Shown: positions 29,335-38,176, numbered from the stretch's first letter. The stretch is DNA of 64,000 bases from an uncultured Alistipes sp. (GCA_947623965.1 CANQIF010000007.1:62001-126000); one strand, 5' to 3'. Program-made: numbers and translations. Notes: a model not told the origin generated them from the letters alone.

Positions 29335-30624
29335 TTATCGGTGTTCCGGTCCGCCCGGATCGCAGGTCAGCACCCGGTAGCTCCAGGGGGCCATGATCTC
29401 GCTGACATGGGGCGGCAGCTCGCAGAGGCAGCCGGCGAAAAAGTCGGTATAGCGTCCGGCGTAGATACTCGTGTCGTATTCGGCCTGGATCGTCCAGGGA
29501 GAGAGGTTCATCACGGCGATCACCCGGTCGCCCGCCACCTCGCGTACGAGGATCATCAGACAATCCTCGGCGTTGTTGCGGATCTCGATGAGCGCTCCGC
29601 CCCGGTCGCCCGCCGCCAGGGCCGGGTGTTCATGGTGGAGGCGGATGCACTGCCGGTAGCGTTCGGTCGTCGCATTGGGGGCGTAGTTCGGGATCGGATC
29701 GCGGTCGAAGAAGGCGAATACGTGGTCGTAACCGATCTCCTGCCCCGTATAGATAAGGGGCAGCCCCCGCGGTGCCACGAAAGTGAAGAGCGACAGCACG
29801 TCGTGCGCCGCTCCCATGCGGGTGTGCTCGGTGCCGCTCCACGAGTTTTCGTCGTGGTTCGAGGTGAAGCTCAGCCGCAGCGCCGAGGCGGGGAATCCGT
29901 CGTTGTAAAGGTAGTCGCGCAGCGCCGGGACGCGGAGCCGCTGCTGCGCCACGTCGTTCAGCAGGTGGTGCATCCGCCAGCCGTAGTAGGCGTCGAAACC
30001 GCCCCGTTCGTTCAGGTCGCGCTGCTCGGCCTCGGCCAGCAGGAACAGATCGGGCTTCGTGCGGCGCAGCTCCCGCGAGGCGAACTCCCAGAAATCGGTC
30101 GGCACGAGCATCGCCATGTCGCAGCGGAAGCCGTCGATCGCATGCTCCGTCAGCCAGAAGCGCATCGCATCGACCTGCCCCTGCCAGACGGCGCGGTTCG
30201 CATAGTCGAGCTTCGCCGTGTCGGTCCAGCCGCAGGGAATCTTCGGCGCGCCGTTCTCGTATTCGTACCAGTCGGGGTGCTCCGCGATCCAGCGGGCGTC
30301 GCGGGCCGTGTGGTTGGCCACCCAGTCGAGCAGCACCTTCATGCCCAGGCGGTGCGCCTCCCGCACGAAAGCGTCCAGATCGGCCATGCGGCCCAGTTCG
30401 GGGTTGACGGCGCAATAGTCGCGCACCGAGTAGTAGGAGCCGAGCGTCCCCTTGCGGCCCTCCTCGCCGATCGGGTGGATCGGCATGAGCCAGACGGCGT
30501 CGATGCCTAACTCGTGCAGGTCGTGCAGGCGCCGCTTCGCCGCCCGCAGCGTGCCCTCGGGTGTCAGCTGGCGCACGTTCATCTCGTACAGCACGGCGCC
30601 GCAGCTCCAGTCGGGATGTGTCAT
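29335..30624 (-). CDS. Cytoplasmic GH13 alpha-glucan hydrolase (alpha-amylase family)
   Basis: 429-residue (beta/alpha)8-barrel enzyme without a signal peptide, so probably intracellular and active on alpha-1,4-linked glucans. GH13 regions are in order: DWVANHTA near residue 107, the nucleophile in GFRCDMA near residue 168, the acid/base glutamate in LLAEAEQ near residue 196, and FTSNHDENSW near residue 255. A short C-terminal beta domain follows. The GH13 subfamily cannot be fixed from sequence inspection. It heads the minus-strand group with the TPM gene and has a -7-like box about 200 nt upstream and a hairpin-rich leader. Confidence 0.9.
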   Translation of the reverse strand: MTHPDWSCGAVLYEMNVRQLTPEGTLRAAKRRLHDLHELGIDAVWLMPIHPIGEEGRKGTLGSYYSVRDYCAVNPELGRMADLDAFVREAHRLGMKVLLDWVANHTARDARWIAEHPDWYEYENGAPKIPCGWTDTAKLDYANRAVWQGQVDAMRFWLTEHAIDGFRCDMAMLVPTDFWEFASRELRRTKPDLFLLAEAEQRDLNERGGFDAYYGWRMHHLLNDVAQQRLRVPALRDYLYNDGFPASALRLSFTSNHDENSWSGTEHTRMGAAHDVLSLFTFVAPRGLPLIYTGQEIGYDHVFAFFDRDPIPNYAPNATTERYRQCIRLHHEHPALAAGDRGGALIEIRNNAEDCLMILVREVAGDRVIAVMNLSPWTIQAEYDTSIYAGRYTDFFAGCLCELPPHVSEIMAPWSYRVLTCDPGGPEHR

Positions 30625-30669
30625 TCCTTATTTCTCTTTGTATTCGTTATTCGTCCTTTTCGCCGGCCG

Positions 30670-30829
30670 CGGCATCCGCACCGGATGCCGGCCGCGCGGC
30701 GGAGGTTCCGGAGACTTCGGGAACCGGGTGACCCGGAAGCCCCGGAGATCGGAGGCCCCGAAGGTCCAAAGCTCCGGAAACCGGAGGTTCCGAAAGCCGG
30801 GAGGCCCCTTCTCCGCAGCCTCAAAGGTA
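30670..30829 (-). promoter_or_regulatory. Candidate promoter and hairpin-rich leader of the GH13 gene
   Basis: On the minus strand TACCTTTG (30822-30829) matches TAnnTTTG. The predicted leader of about 190 nt then contains four short perfect hairpins: CTCCGG-AAA-CCGGAG (30772-30786), CCGGG-TGA-CCCGG (30724-30736), GGTTCC/GGAACC with a 10-nt loop (30704-30725), and an 8-bp GGCATCCG/CGGATGCC stem (30671-30689). I see no known riboswitch consensus. Confidence 0.5.
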
Positions 30830-30923
30830 CGTTTTTTTTCGCAAATCGTGCGCCGCACGCAAAGAATGCGCCGAAAGGACGAAAAAATGAGGCGCAGAAG
30901 GGTCCCGGGTCGAAGATTTTTAT

Positions 30924-30931
30924 TATCTTTG
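30924..30931 (+). promoter_or_regulatory. Promoter -7 box of the exopolysaccharide export operon (TATCTTTG)
   Basis: TATCTTTG is an exact match to TAnnTTTG in an AT-rich stretch, 28 nt upstream of the ATG at 30960. It diverges from the candidate GH13 promoter at 30822-30829. Confidence 0.75.
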
Positions 30932-30959
30932 TGCGCTTAACATACCATCTTGACACACC

Positions 30960-31748
30960 ATGAAACGATTCCGACTGTCATTCCTGCTGCTGACCGTGCT
31001 GTTGCTGGCCTCCTGCGCCACTGAAAAGCGCATCTGGTATATGCAGGACGCAAGACCCTACACCCCCGAACAGATCCTGCAGCAGGGACAGATCCGCATC
31101 CAGCCTTTCGACCGGCTCACGATCGTCGTCAACAGCAAAGACCCCGAGCTGGCCGTACCGTTCAACGCGGCCACCTCGTTGAGCGCCCTCACGGGATTAT
31201 CGACTTATTCATCGGGCCAGACGCTCCAGATCCGCACCGTCGATGAGCAGGGCATGCTCGACATGCCGGTGATCGGCCCCATCAAGTGCGCCGGCCTCAC
31301 GCGCAGCGAGCTGGCCCACCGCATCGCCGACAAGATCGTCGAGGGGGGCTACATCAACGACCCGACGGTCAACATCCAGTTCGCCGACATGAACATCTCC
31401 GTGACGGGCGAGGTGGCCCGGCCGGGACGCTATGCCATCACGAGCGACAAGGTGACGATCTTCGACGCGCTGGCCATGGCCGGCGACATGACCGTCTACG
31501 GCGTCCGCGACGAGGTGGCCGTCATGCGCGAGGTGGACGGCGTGCGCCACATCGAGTACCTCAACCTGCTCTCGAAGGAGATCTTCGACTCGCCCGCCTT
31601 CTACATCCGGCAGAACGACATCATCTACGTCAAGCCCAACCGCTACAAGGCGCAGTCGGCCGAGATCAGCCAGAACCGCAGCTTCTACATTTCGATCGTC
31701 AGCACGCTCATCTCCGTGGCGACGCTGATCGTAACCATCACCAAATAA
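30960..31748 (+). CDS. Wza-like polysaccharide export lipoprotein
   Basis: 262-residue outer-membrane lipoprotein with a type II signal peptide and lipobox LLASC (Cys19). A Poly_export domain (about 45-125) is followed by one SLBB-type beta-grasp region (NISVTGEVARPGRYAITS) and a C-terminal hydrophobic segment (SFYISIVSTLISVATLIVTI) that may span the membrane. It forms the export channel for extracellular or capsular polysaccharide with the kinase encoded 18 nt downstream. The short length and single SLBB unit are common in Bacteroidetes versions. No glycosyltransferases or flippase follow, so this pair is detached from a biosynthesis locus in this window. Confidence 0.92.
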   Translation: MKRFRLSFLLLTVLLLASCATEKRIWYMQDARPYTPEQILQQGQIRIQPFDRLTIVVNSKDPELAVPFNAATSLSALTGLSTYSSGQTLQIRTVDEQGMLDMPVIGPIKCAGLTRSELAHRIADKIVEGGYINDPTVNIQFADMNISVTGEVARPGRYAITSDKVTIFDALAMAGDMTVYGVRDEVAVMREVDGVRHIEYLNLLSKEIFDSPAFYIRQNDIIYVKPNRYKAQSAEISQNRSFYISIVSTLISVATLIVTITK

Positions 31749-31766
31749 TCCGAACACGCACGAGCC

Positions 31767-34226
31767 ATGACGGAACAACCTGTTGTCCCCCAGATGCCGG
31801 GTGACGAAAATTCGATCGAGACCATCACCCTGCACGACATCCTGCAGATCTTCTTCACCAACTGGCGCTGGTTCGTCTTCTCGGTGCTGCTCTGCCTGGG
31901 CCTCGCCTACTACTACCTGGCCAGCACGCCGAAGATCTACAAGCGCGAAGCGATGCTCCTCATCAAGGACAGCCGCAAGGGCGGCGACATCGACATCGGC
32001 GCCTTCAGCGACCTGGCCGGCTTCCAGAGCAAGCGCAGCGTCGACAACGAGCTCTACATCCTCCAGTCGCGCCGCCTTATGCTGGAGGTGGTGCGCCAGC
32101 TCGACCTGACCACGTCGTACACCGTCCGCCGCGGGCTGCGCACCTATAATCTTTATAAGAACGCCCCGATCGACGTCTCGTTCATCCACTACGACGACAA
32201 GCGGGCGGTCGGCCTCGACGTAACGCCCCTGCCGGACGGCAAGGTGCTGCTGAGCGACTTCGAGGAGTTCAACCTCCCGCGCAGCGAGCGCCGCAGCAAA
32301 TTCACGGTGAACTTCGGCGACACGATCGCCACGCCGCTCGGCGCCATTGTCGTGAACCGCACCGTCTACCTCGATTCGACCTACTACAACCGCTCGATCC
32401 GCGTCGTCAAGCGGCCCGAGGAGATCACGGCCAACAACTACCGCAAGCTCGTGACGAGCTCCATCGCCAACAAGCAGGCTTCGGTCGTCTCGATCTCGAT
32501 GGACTCCTCCGAGCCGCGGCTGGCCGAAGATGTGGTCAACACGCTCATCACCGCCTACAACGAGGATGCCATCAAGGACAAGCAGAGCATCTCGAAGATC
32601 ACGGCGGAGTTCATCGCCGAGCGGTTGAAGGTGATCAGCCAGGAGCTGGGCAACGTAGACCGCAGCATCGCCAACATCAAGGAGAACAACCGCATCATCA
32701 ACATCGAGTCCGAGGCGACGCGCACGGCGAACGAGAGCTCGAAATACAAGGCCGAGAGCCTCGCCATCGAGAACCAGATCACGATGGCCGAGTACATCCG
32801 CTCCTACCTGCAGGATACGCGCAAGATTCACGACCTGATCCCGATGGTGGCCTCGATCTCGAACAGCGGCATCGCCTCGCAGATCGAGGAGTACAACACG
32901 GCGATCCTCCGCCGGCAGAAGCTGCTGCAGAACAGCTCGGAGAACAACCCGATCATCCACGAGCTGAACAACATGCTGACGGCAACCCGCCATTCGATCA
33001 TCGCCTCGCTCAACTCGCACATCTCGGCGCTCGAACAGCAGCGCGACAACATGCGCAAGGAGGAGCATTCGGTCAACCGGCGCATCGCCAGCATGCCGCT
33101 GCAGGAGAAGCAGATCCTCGACATCGCCCGTCAGCAGAAGATCAAGGAGGAGCTCTACCTCTACCTGCTCAACAAGCAGGAGGAGACGCAGCTCAACTTC
33201 GTCATCGCCGAGAGCAACTCGCGCATCATCGACCTGGCCTACGGCAGCAACATTCCTATCTCGCCGCGGCCGCTCGTCATCGTGGCCATGGCGCTCCTTG
33301 CGGGTCTGGCGATTCCGTTCGGCCTCTTCTACCTTATCGGCATGCTCGACACGACGATCCGTGGACGCCGCGACATCGAGAAATACACGAGCATTCCTTT
33401 CCTCGGCGACATCCCGACGGCCGACGAGGCTGCGATCGCAGCGGAGGGCGTCGCCGTCCGCGAGACGGGCCGCGACAGCGTGTCGGAGGCCTTCCGCGTG
33501 CTGCGTTCGAACATGACCTTCTTCAACGTCTCCACCGGCAAGGAGATTCAGACGGTGCTCTTCACCTCGTCGAACCCCCACGCTGGAAAGACCTTCGTGG
33601 CGACGAACCTCGCCATGACGCTCGCCATGGCCGGCAAACGGGTGCTGCTGATCGACCTCGACCTGCGTCGCCACGCCTTCTCCACGCAGATGGGCCACGG
33701 CCACAGCAAACGCGGCGTCACGAGCTACCTCTCGGGCGTATCGACGATCGAGCAGGTGATCGAACCCTCGGGCATCCACGACAACTTCGACGTGATCTAC
33801 GCCGGCATCCAGCCGCCCAACCCCGCCGAGATCCTTCTCTCGCACAAGCTCGACGCCCTCTTCGAGGAGGTGCGGAGCCGCTACGACTTCATCTTCATCG
33901 ACTGTACGCCGGCCATGTCGGTAGCCGATGCGATCATCTGCGACCGCCTCGCCGACCTGACGATCTACGTGGTCCGCGAAGGGGTGCTCGACCGTCGCCA
34001 GCTGCCCGACATCGAGCGGCTCTACCGGGAGAAGAAGTTCCACAACATGAGCATCGTCCTCAACGGCACCCTCTCGCACCGACACGGATACGGGTACGGT
34101 TATGGCTACGGATACGGCTATGGGTACGGATATGGCTACGGCGAGGAGCACCGCAAGGAGGAGAACAGCTATCGCAAGATGGCTTCGAAGTTCATCCGCA
34201 ATCTGTTCAACGGGAAAAAACGGTAG
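31767..34226 (+). CDS. Wzc-like polysaccharide co-polymerase and tyrosine autokinase
   Basis: 819-residue inner-membrane protein controlling polysaccharide chain length and export. It has a first membrane segment near residues 35-55, a long periplasmic region with coiled coils (about 270-480), a second membrane segment (about 505-530), and a cytoplasmic BY-kinase domain. That domain shows Walker A SSNPHAGKTF near 606, Walker A' DLDLRR near 630 and Walker B IFIDCTP near 710. The tail carries nine consecutive Gly-Tyr pairs (about residues 773-790), an unusually regular version of the tyrosine cluster that BY-kinases autophosphorylate. The tail is followed by a charged segment and a basic C-terminus. 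It is cotranscribed with the Wza-like gene. Confidence 0.94.
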   Translation: MTEQPVVPQMPGDENSIETITLHDILQIFFTNWRWFVFSVLLCLGLAYYYLASTPKIYKREAMLLIKDSRKGGDIDIGAFSDLAGFQSKRSVDNELYILQSRRLMLEVVRQLDLTTSYTVRRGLRTYNLYKNAPIDVSFIHYDDKRAVGLDVTPLPDGKVLLSDFEEFNLPRSERRSKFTVNFGDTIATPLGAIVVNRTVYLDSTYYNRSIRVVKRPEEITANNYRKLVTSSIANKQASVVSISMDSSEPRLAEDVVNTLITAYNEDAIKDKQSISKITAEFIAERLKVISQELGNVDRSIANIKENNRIINIESEATRTANESSKYKAESLAIENQITMAEYIRSYLQDTRKIHDLIPMVASISNSGIASQIEEYNTAILRRQKLLQNSSENNPIIHELNNMLTATRHSIIASLNSHISALEQQRDNMRKEEHSVNRRIASMPLQEKQILDIARQQKIKEELYLYLLNKQEETQLNFVIAESNSRIIDLAYGSNIPISPRPLVIVAMALLAGLAIPFGLFYLIGMLDTTIRGRRDIEKYTSIPFLGDIPTADEAAIAAEGVAVRETGRDSVSEAFRVLRSNMTFFNVSTGKEIQTVLFTSSNPHAGKTFVATNLAMTLAMAGKRVLLIDLDLRRHAFSTQMGHGHSKRGVTSYLSGVSTIEQVIEPSGIHDNFDVIYAGIQPPNPAEILLSHKLDALFEEVRSRYDFIFIDCTPAMSVADAIICDRLADLTIYVVREGVLDRRQLPDIERLYREKKFHNMSIVLNGTLSHRHGYGYGYGYGYGYGYGYGYGEEHRKEENSYRKMASKFIRNLFNGKKR

Positions 34227-34229
34227 GCC

Positions 34230-34619
34230 ATGGCGATTCGCGAAGCTACGATAGCAATCGATTTCGACGGAACGGTCGTCACGCACGAATACCCCGAAAT
34301 CGGCGAGGATGCGGGAGCGGTTCCCGTGCTGAAGGAGCTGTTGGCGAACGGCGATCGGTTGATTCTCAACACGATGCGGAGCGGCAGGCTGCTGACGGAG
34401 GCCCAGGCGTGGTTCCGGCGGAACGAGCTGCCCCTCTACGCCTCGAACGAGAACCCGCACCAGAAGAAGTGGACCGATTCGCCCAAGGTGCATGCCGATC
34501 TCTACATCGACGACAACGCGTTAGGCTGTCCGGTCAAGTTCATCGACGGTGTGCGCCGTCCGGTCGCCGACTGGGTCCGCATCCGCGAAGAGTTGGTTCG
34601 CGAGGGGTACTTGGACTGA
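34230..34619 (+). CDS. Small HAD-fold protein
   Basis: 129-residue single-domain protein of the haloacid dehalogenase superfamily. The nucleophile motif is AIDFDGTVV (residues 8-16), the threonine/serine motif is probably NTMRSGR near 50, and the acidic motif is YIDDNALG near 90. No cap domain is present, as in small HAD phosphatases of Bacteroides. Substrate is unknown. It starts 3 nt after the Wzc stop, so it is cotranscribed with the export genes, but a role in polysaccharide synthesis is only suggested by this position. Confidence 0.85.
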   Translation: MAIREATIAIDFDGTVVTHEYPEIGEDAGAVPVLKELLANGDRLILNTMRSGRLLTEAQAWFRRNELPLYASNENPHQKKWTDSPKVHADLYIDDNALGCPVKFIDGVRRPVADWVRIREELVREGYLD

Positions 34620-34643
34620 ACGGGGGGGTCGGCTTTTTCGGTC

Positions 34644-34676
34644 GTTTGGGCTGTTTGGGCTGTTTGGGCTGTTTGG
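34644..34676 (+). repeat. 9-nt tandem repeat (GTTTGGGCT)
   Basis: Three and two-thirds copies of GTTTGGGCT start 24 nt after the small HAD stop codon. The rest of the gap up to 35009 shows no gene and no recognisable module of the array family; it holds only short imperfect repeats around ACACCGGGTATCG. Confidence 0.8.
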
Positions 34677-35009
34677 AAACACCGGACACCGGGTATCGAT
34701 GCCGGACATTTACGCCAGGGTTGGCCGAATCGGGCAAAACGCCGAGAGTGAACATCCGGAGCGAACGCCAGACGAGAAGCAGGCCGGAGCAGCCGAGAAT
34801 AATGAATGCCGGGCTGCGAAAGGGCGCTGACGCTGGTTCTGGACGACGGTGAACTGCCAACCGATTTAGACGGAGCCGTTTTATCGGGCCGCAAACCAAT
34901 CGGCAACAATCCTGCAAGGTTATGCTATTTACGATTCGGGGCACTTTGTTATACGGAGTGTCCCGAACTGTTTTTATCGGGCGACCGTAGACTGAAATGC
35001 CGGACCTAT

Positions 35010-35640
35010 CCAACCTTCGAACTCGGGCTGCAGCCTGCGGAACACGCATGTTCGACCGTGAGCTACGGGTCTCCGCCGCCGAAAGCTGCAGCCCACTCGG
35101 TCCTGTCGGACCGGTCTATGGTATTGATTCCACCCGAAGCAAGCCCGCAGCCGAGCGGATGGGCCTGCGACACCAAGGAGTAGCCCTCCGCCCGGGGGCG
35201 GCTGCGGGCTGCCGGTCCTGACGGACCGAATTTGTCAGCGAACACTTCCACCAGGATCGACTGCGACGGTTTCTTGCCAGAGCCACAAATTCAGCATTTA
35301 AAATTCAGAATTACGAACCGAGACGCAGCCTGCGGAGCACGCGCATGTTCGGCAACGAACTGCGGGCCTCCGCCGCCCCCAGGCTGCAGCCCGCTCGGTC
35401 CTGATGGACCGATACTCGCCTAAAACGAGCCCGCAGCCGAGCGGAGGAGCCTGTGACGTAAACCTGGAAGCGACTGCGGGCTGCCATTCAAAACATCGCA
35501 CTTAATTTTAAATTAGGAATTTGCGGCTTCTGTGAAGCCGCAGCGGGCCGCAACCTCCGGCGGCGAAGGCCCGCAACTCGCGTCCCGAAGGTCCGCTCGT
35601 GCAAACTTTCGCAGGCTGCACCCCGATCCTTTAATTTGCC
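35010..35640 (+). repeat. Modular repeat array 7, upstream of tatD
   Basis: The plus-oriented part contains an A palindrome (about 35022-35095) with a CGGTCC-TGTC-GGACCG hairpin, a B (about 35142-35210) with CGGTCC-TGAC-GGACCG, another A (about 35320-35395) with CGGTCC-TGAT-GGACCG, and a shortened B (about 35427-35490). At 35522-35540 orientation flips: a GCGGCTTC-TGT-GAAGCCGC hairpin opens a minus-oriented A ending near 35625. It is the only array with modules in both orientations. Confidence 0.85.
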
Positions 35641-35751
35641 CTCGGTTTATTCGAGCATCAACCACTCCGCCTCGGCAAAATCTGCAAACTTCGTTTGCTT
35701 TTTGCTCCCGGCTTTTCCGTACCTTGGCTGCGCCGAAAATACTCCATCTCG

Positions 35752-35800
35752 GCAATGCTCAAATAAATTTGGCATTGCACTCGACTTATTCGTATCTTTG
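35752..35800 (+). promoter_or_regulatory. Hairpin-promoter module directly in front of tatD
   Basis: A perfect 7-bp inverted repeat (GCAATGC at 35752-35758, GCATTGC at 35772-35778) is followed by the -7 box TATCTTTG at 35793-35800. Only 5 nt separate the box from the ATG at 35806, so transcription is predicted to start at or beside the start codon. A closely related module lies at 38522-38570. Confidence 0.7.
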
Positions 35801-35805
35801 TTCCT

Positions 35806-36435
35806 ATGTACGATTTTGTCGATATACACACCCACCGGCCGACCGAGGCTCGGACGATCCGCACCGCGGGAATCCACCCATGGCGGGCTGTGGAGACCGA
35901 GGCCGTACTCGAAGAGGAGTTGGCAAAGCTCGAAACGGGGCTGTCCGAAGAGCCCGTCGATGCCATCGGCGAGATCGGGTTCGATTTTGCCCGTCGCGAA
36001 CTGCGCGATCCAGCAATCCGAAGCCGGCAGTTCACCCTCTTCCGCCGCCAGCTCGACCTGGCCGAGCGCAACGGGAAACCCGTCGTGCTGCATGTCGTAC
36101 GCGCTTTCGAGGAGACGCTGCGCGAACTCGCCGGTCGCCGGCTGCCGGCGGTGATCTTCCACGGCTTCATCGGATCGCCCGAGCAGGCTGCCCGGGCTTT
36201 GGCTGCAGGTTATTACCTCTCGTTCGGCGAGCGGACCGCCCGTTCACACCGCACGATCGAGGCGCTGCGCCTCACCCCACCCGACCGGATCTTCGTCGAA
36301 AGCGACGAAAGTCCGACCCCGATTGCTGCGATCTACGCATCGATCGCAGCCCTTGCGGGCATTCCGCTCATTGAGCTGCGACAAGCCGCGGCACGGAATT
36401 ACGAACGTCTATTTGAAAACGCGAACAATGGATAA
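35806..36435 (+). CDS. TatD family metal-dependent hydrolase (short)
   Basis: 209-residue TIM-barrel hydrolase of the TatD group, which includes metal-dependent DNases. The metal-binding HxH is at residues 8-10 (DIHTH), the bridging glutamate is in AIGEIGFDF, and further ligands are LHVV and FHGF, with SDES near residue 165. It is shorter than the usual 250-265 residues because several loops are trimmed; this compact form is common in Bacteroidetes. The start codon is fixed by the motif at residue 8. It overlaps the tcdA gene by 8 nt and forms a two-gene unit with it. Confidence 0.9.
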   Translation: MYDFVDIHTHRPTEARTIRTAGIHPWRAVETEAVLEEELAKLETGLSEEPVDAIGEIGFDFARRELRDPAIRSRQFTLFRRQLDLAERNGKPVVLHVVRAFEETLRELAGRRLPAVIFHGFIGSPEQAARALAAGYYLSFGERTARSHRTIEALRLTPPDRIFVESDESPTPIAAIYASIAALAGIPLIELRQAAARNYERLFENANNG

Positions 36436-37162
36436 CTGGTTGGAGCGCACCGAACTTTTTTTCGGTCGCGAAAAACTCGAAAAGCTGCAGAAGGCCCATG
36501 TATTGGTCGTCGGACTGGGCGGCGTAGGAGCCTATGCGGCCGAAATGATCGCCCGGGCAGGCGTCGGGCGAATGACGATCGCCGATGCCGACACGGTCTC
36601 CGCGACGAACATCAACCGCCAGCTCGTCGCCCTGCATTCGACCGTCGGCCGCCCGAAAGCCGAAGTGCTGGCCGAACGGCTGCGCGACATCAACCCGGCG
36701 ATCGAACTGACCGTCGTCGAACGCTACATCAAGGACGAGGCGACCTACGAACTGCTCGACGCCGCCCCGTACGATTATGTGGTCGATGCGATCGACACCC
36801 TCTCGCCGAAGCTGGCCTTGATCGTGGCGGCACTCGAACGCGGCTATCGGGTGGTCAGTTCGATGGGGGCCGGCGCCAAGAGCGACCCCACGCAACTCGC
36901 GATCGCCGATATTTCGAAGACGCACCACTGTCCGCTGGCCCACATGCTGCGCAAACGGCTCCACAAGGCGGGGATCCGACGGGGATTCCGGGCAGTCTTC
37001 TCACCCGAACCGATCCGCGAGGGGGCGATGGTCCCGAGCGACGAGCCGAACAAAAAATCGCAGGTGGGAACCGTCAGCTACATTCCCGCCCTCTTCGGCA
37101 TCGGCTGCGCCTCGGTCGTTATCCGCGACCTGGCGGGTGAGCTGGAGGAGGAGCAGGAATAG
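36428..37162 (+). CDS. tcdA: tRNA threonylcarbamoyladenosine dehydratase TcdA (ThiF/MoeB fold)
   Basis: E1-like adenylating enzyme that cyclises N6-threonylcarbamoyladenosine at tRNA position 37. The 244-residue product has the Rossmann motif GLGGVGAYAAEMIARAG, the DADTVSATNINRQ segment and the VDAIDTLSPKLALI motif. It ends with the TcdA-type NKKSQVGTVSYIPALFGIGCA stretch (read as two blocks). The start is the ATG at 36428, which overlaps the tatD stop; the open frame extends further upstream only inside tatD. TcdA is preferred over ThiF or MoeB because of the C-terminal block and the lack of a thiamine or molybdopterin neighbour. Confidence 0.92.
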   Translation: MDNWLERTELFFGREKLEKLQKAHVLVVGLGGVGAYAAEMIARAGVGRMTIADADTVSATNINRQLVALHSTVGRPKAEVLAERLRDINPAIELTVVERYIKDEATYELLDAAPYDYVVDAIDTLSPKLALIVAALERGYRVVSSMGAGAKSDPTQLAIADISKTHHCPLAHMLRKRLHKAGIRRGFRAVFSPEPIREGAMVPSDEPNKKSQVGTVSYIPALFGIGCASVVIRDLAGELEEEQE

Positions 37163-37194
37163 CGAAAGCAGCGAGACTGTGTCGCAAGGCAATT

Positions 37195-37600
37195 GCGGAC
37201 GGAATAAATTCGGACCGGAGTTTGCGAAGCGCACGCGCGAGCGGACTTGCGGACGCGAAAAGCGGGCCTTCGCGGGGCGAAGCTTCGACACGCCATCACT
37301 TCGCGACAAGCCGCTCTATTCGGGCTGCAGCCTGCGGAGGGCTCGCAAGTTTGGGCACAAACTGCGGGCCTCCGCCGCCGGGAGGCTGCGGCCCGCTCGA
37401 TCCTGGCGGACCGGTTCCACTCAAGGCAAGCCCGCAGCCGAGCGGACGGGCTTGCACGAGCGGACCTGCGGGACACGAGATTGCAGCCCTCCGCCGGGGA
37501 GCGGCTGCGGGCTGCCGGTCTCTTCGAGACCGAATTTGCCAGAGAAAAGCCGTTACACCGGGAGGCTGCGGCCCACACGATCCTAACGAACCGCCTTAAA
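37195..37600 (+). repeat. Modular repeat array 8, between tcdA and the ProX-type gene
   Basis: It contains an A palindrome of the GCGAAG/CTTCGC subtype with decayed outer arms (about 37212-37293), a normal A (about 37320-37400) followed by a CGATCCTGGCGGACCG hairpin with one mismatch, and a B palindrome whose apical segment is the A-type GAGCGGACCTGCGGGACAC (about 37431-37518). It ends with CGGTCTC-TTC-GAGACCG near 37519. From 37601 to 37675 is A-rich leader sequence without a clear -7 box. Confidence 0.85.
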
Positions 37601-37675
37601 CGATCGCCCCATCCCGAGACACCGTCGCGGGCTCCCGAAAACAAGACAAAACAAAACACGAACCACACCGACAAT

Positions 37676-38176
37676 ATGGAACCCACCGAACGCATGCAGC
37701 GTGTCTTCGATTATCTCGATGCGCACGCCATCCGTTACACCTGGTACGCCCACCCCGAAGCGCCGACCTGCGAAATCGCACTGCAATACTGCCGCAACGA
37801 CGGTGCGCGCCACTGCAAGAATCTCTTTCTGCGCAACCACAAGGGCGACCGCCACTACCTCGTCTGCTTCGACGCCGAACAGCGGCTCGCTGTCCGCGAT
37901 CTGGAGCAGCGGCTGCACCAGGGGAAACTTTCTTTCGCCTCGGAGCAGCGATTGGAACGGTGGCTCGGGCAGAAACCCGGCTCCGTCTCCCCTTTCGGGC
38001 TTATCAACGACCCCGCCCGCCACGTCCACCTCTTTCTCGACAATCGACTGCAACGCTGTGACAAGTTAGCCTTTCATCCGAATGACAACCGCGCCACGGT
38101 CGTTATCGAACAGGCCGAATTCCAGCGCTATCTCGATCTGACGGGCAACAGCTACGAATTTCTCGACCTCTATTAG
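37676..38176 (+). CDS. YbaK/ProX-type prolyl-tRNA deacylase
   Basis: 166-residue trans-editing protein that removes wrongly attached amino acids (typically alanine or a related residue) from tRNA-Pro. Family features are the ERMQRVFDYLDAHAI helix, the CKNLFLRNHKGDRHYLV strand with the conserved lysine near residue 44, and the glycine-containing loop PGSVSPFGLIND near residue 103. It ends FDNR-like LDNRL and an HPNDN turn. It matches the standalone PrdX/ProX subgroup rather than the INS domain of ProRS. The ATG at 37676 is chosen since upstream sequence is repeat array. Gene context gives no extra hint. Confidence 0.9.
   Translation: MEPTERMQRVFDYLDAHAIRYTWYAHPEAPTCEIALQYCRNDGARHCKNLFLRNHKGDRHYLVCFDAEQRLAVRDLEQRLHQGKLSFASEQRLERWLGQKPGSVSPFGLINDPARHVHLFLDNRLQRCDKLAFHPNDNRATVVIEQAEFQRYLDLTGNSYEFLDLY

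Noticed and set aside
34620..35009. A possible small gene after the HAD protein
   Set aside because: Open frames here are short, lack start signals and encode low-complexity sequence from the 9-nt repeat and GC-rich words.
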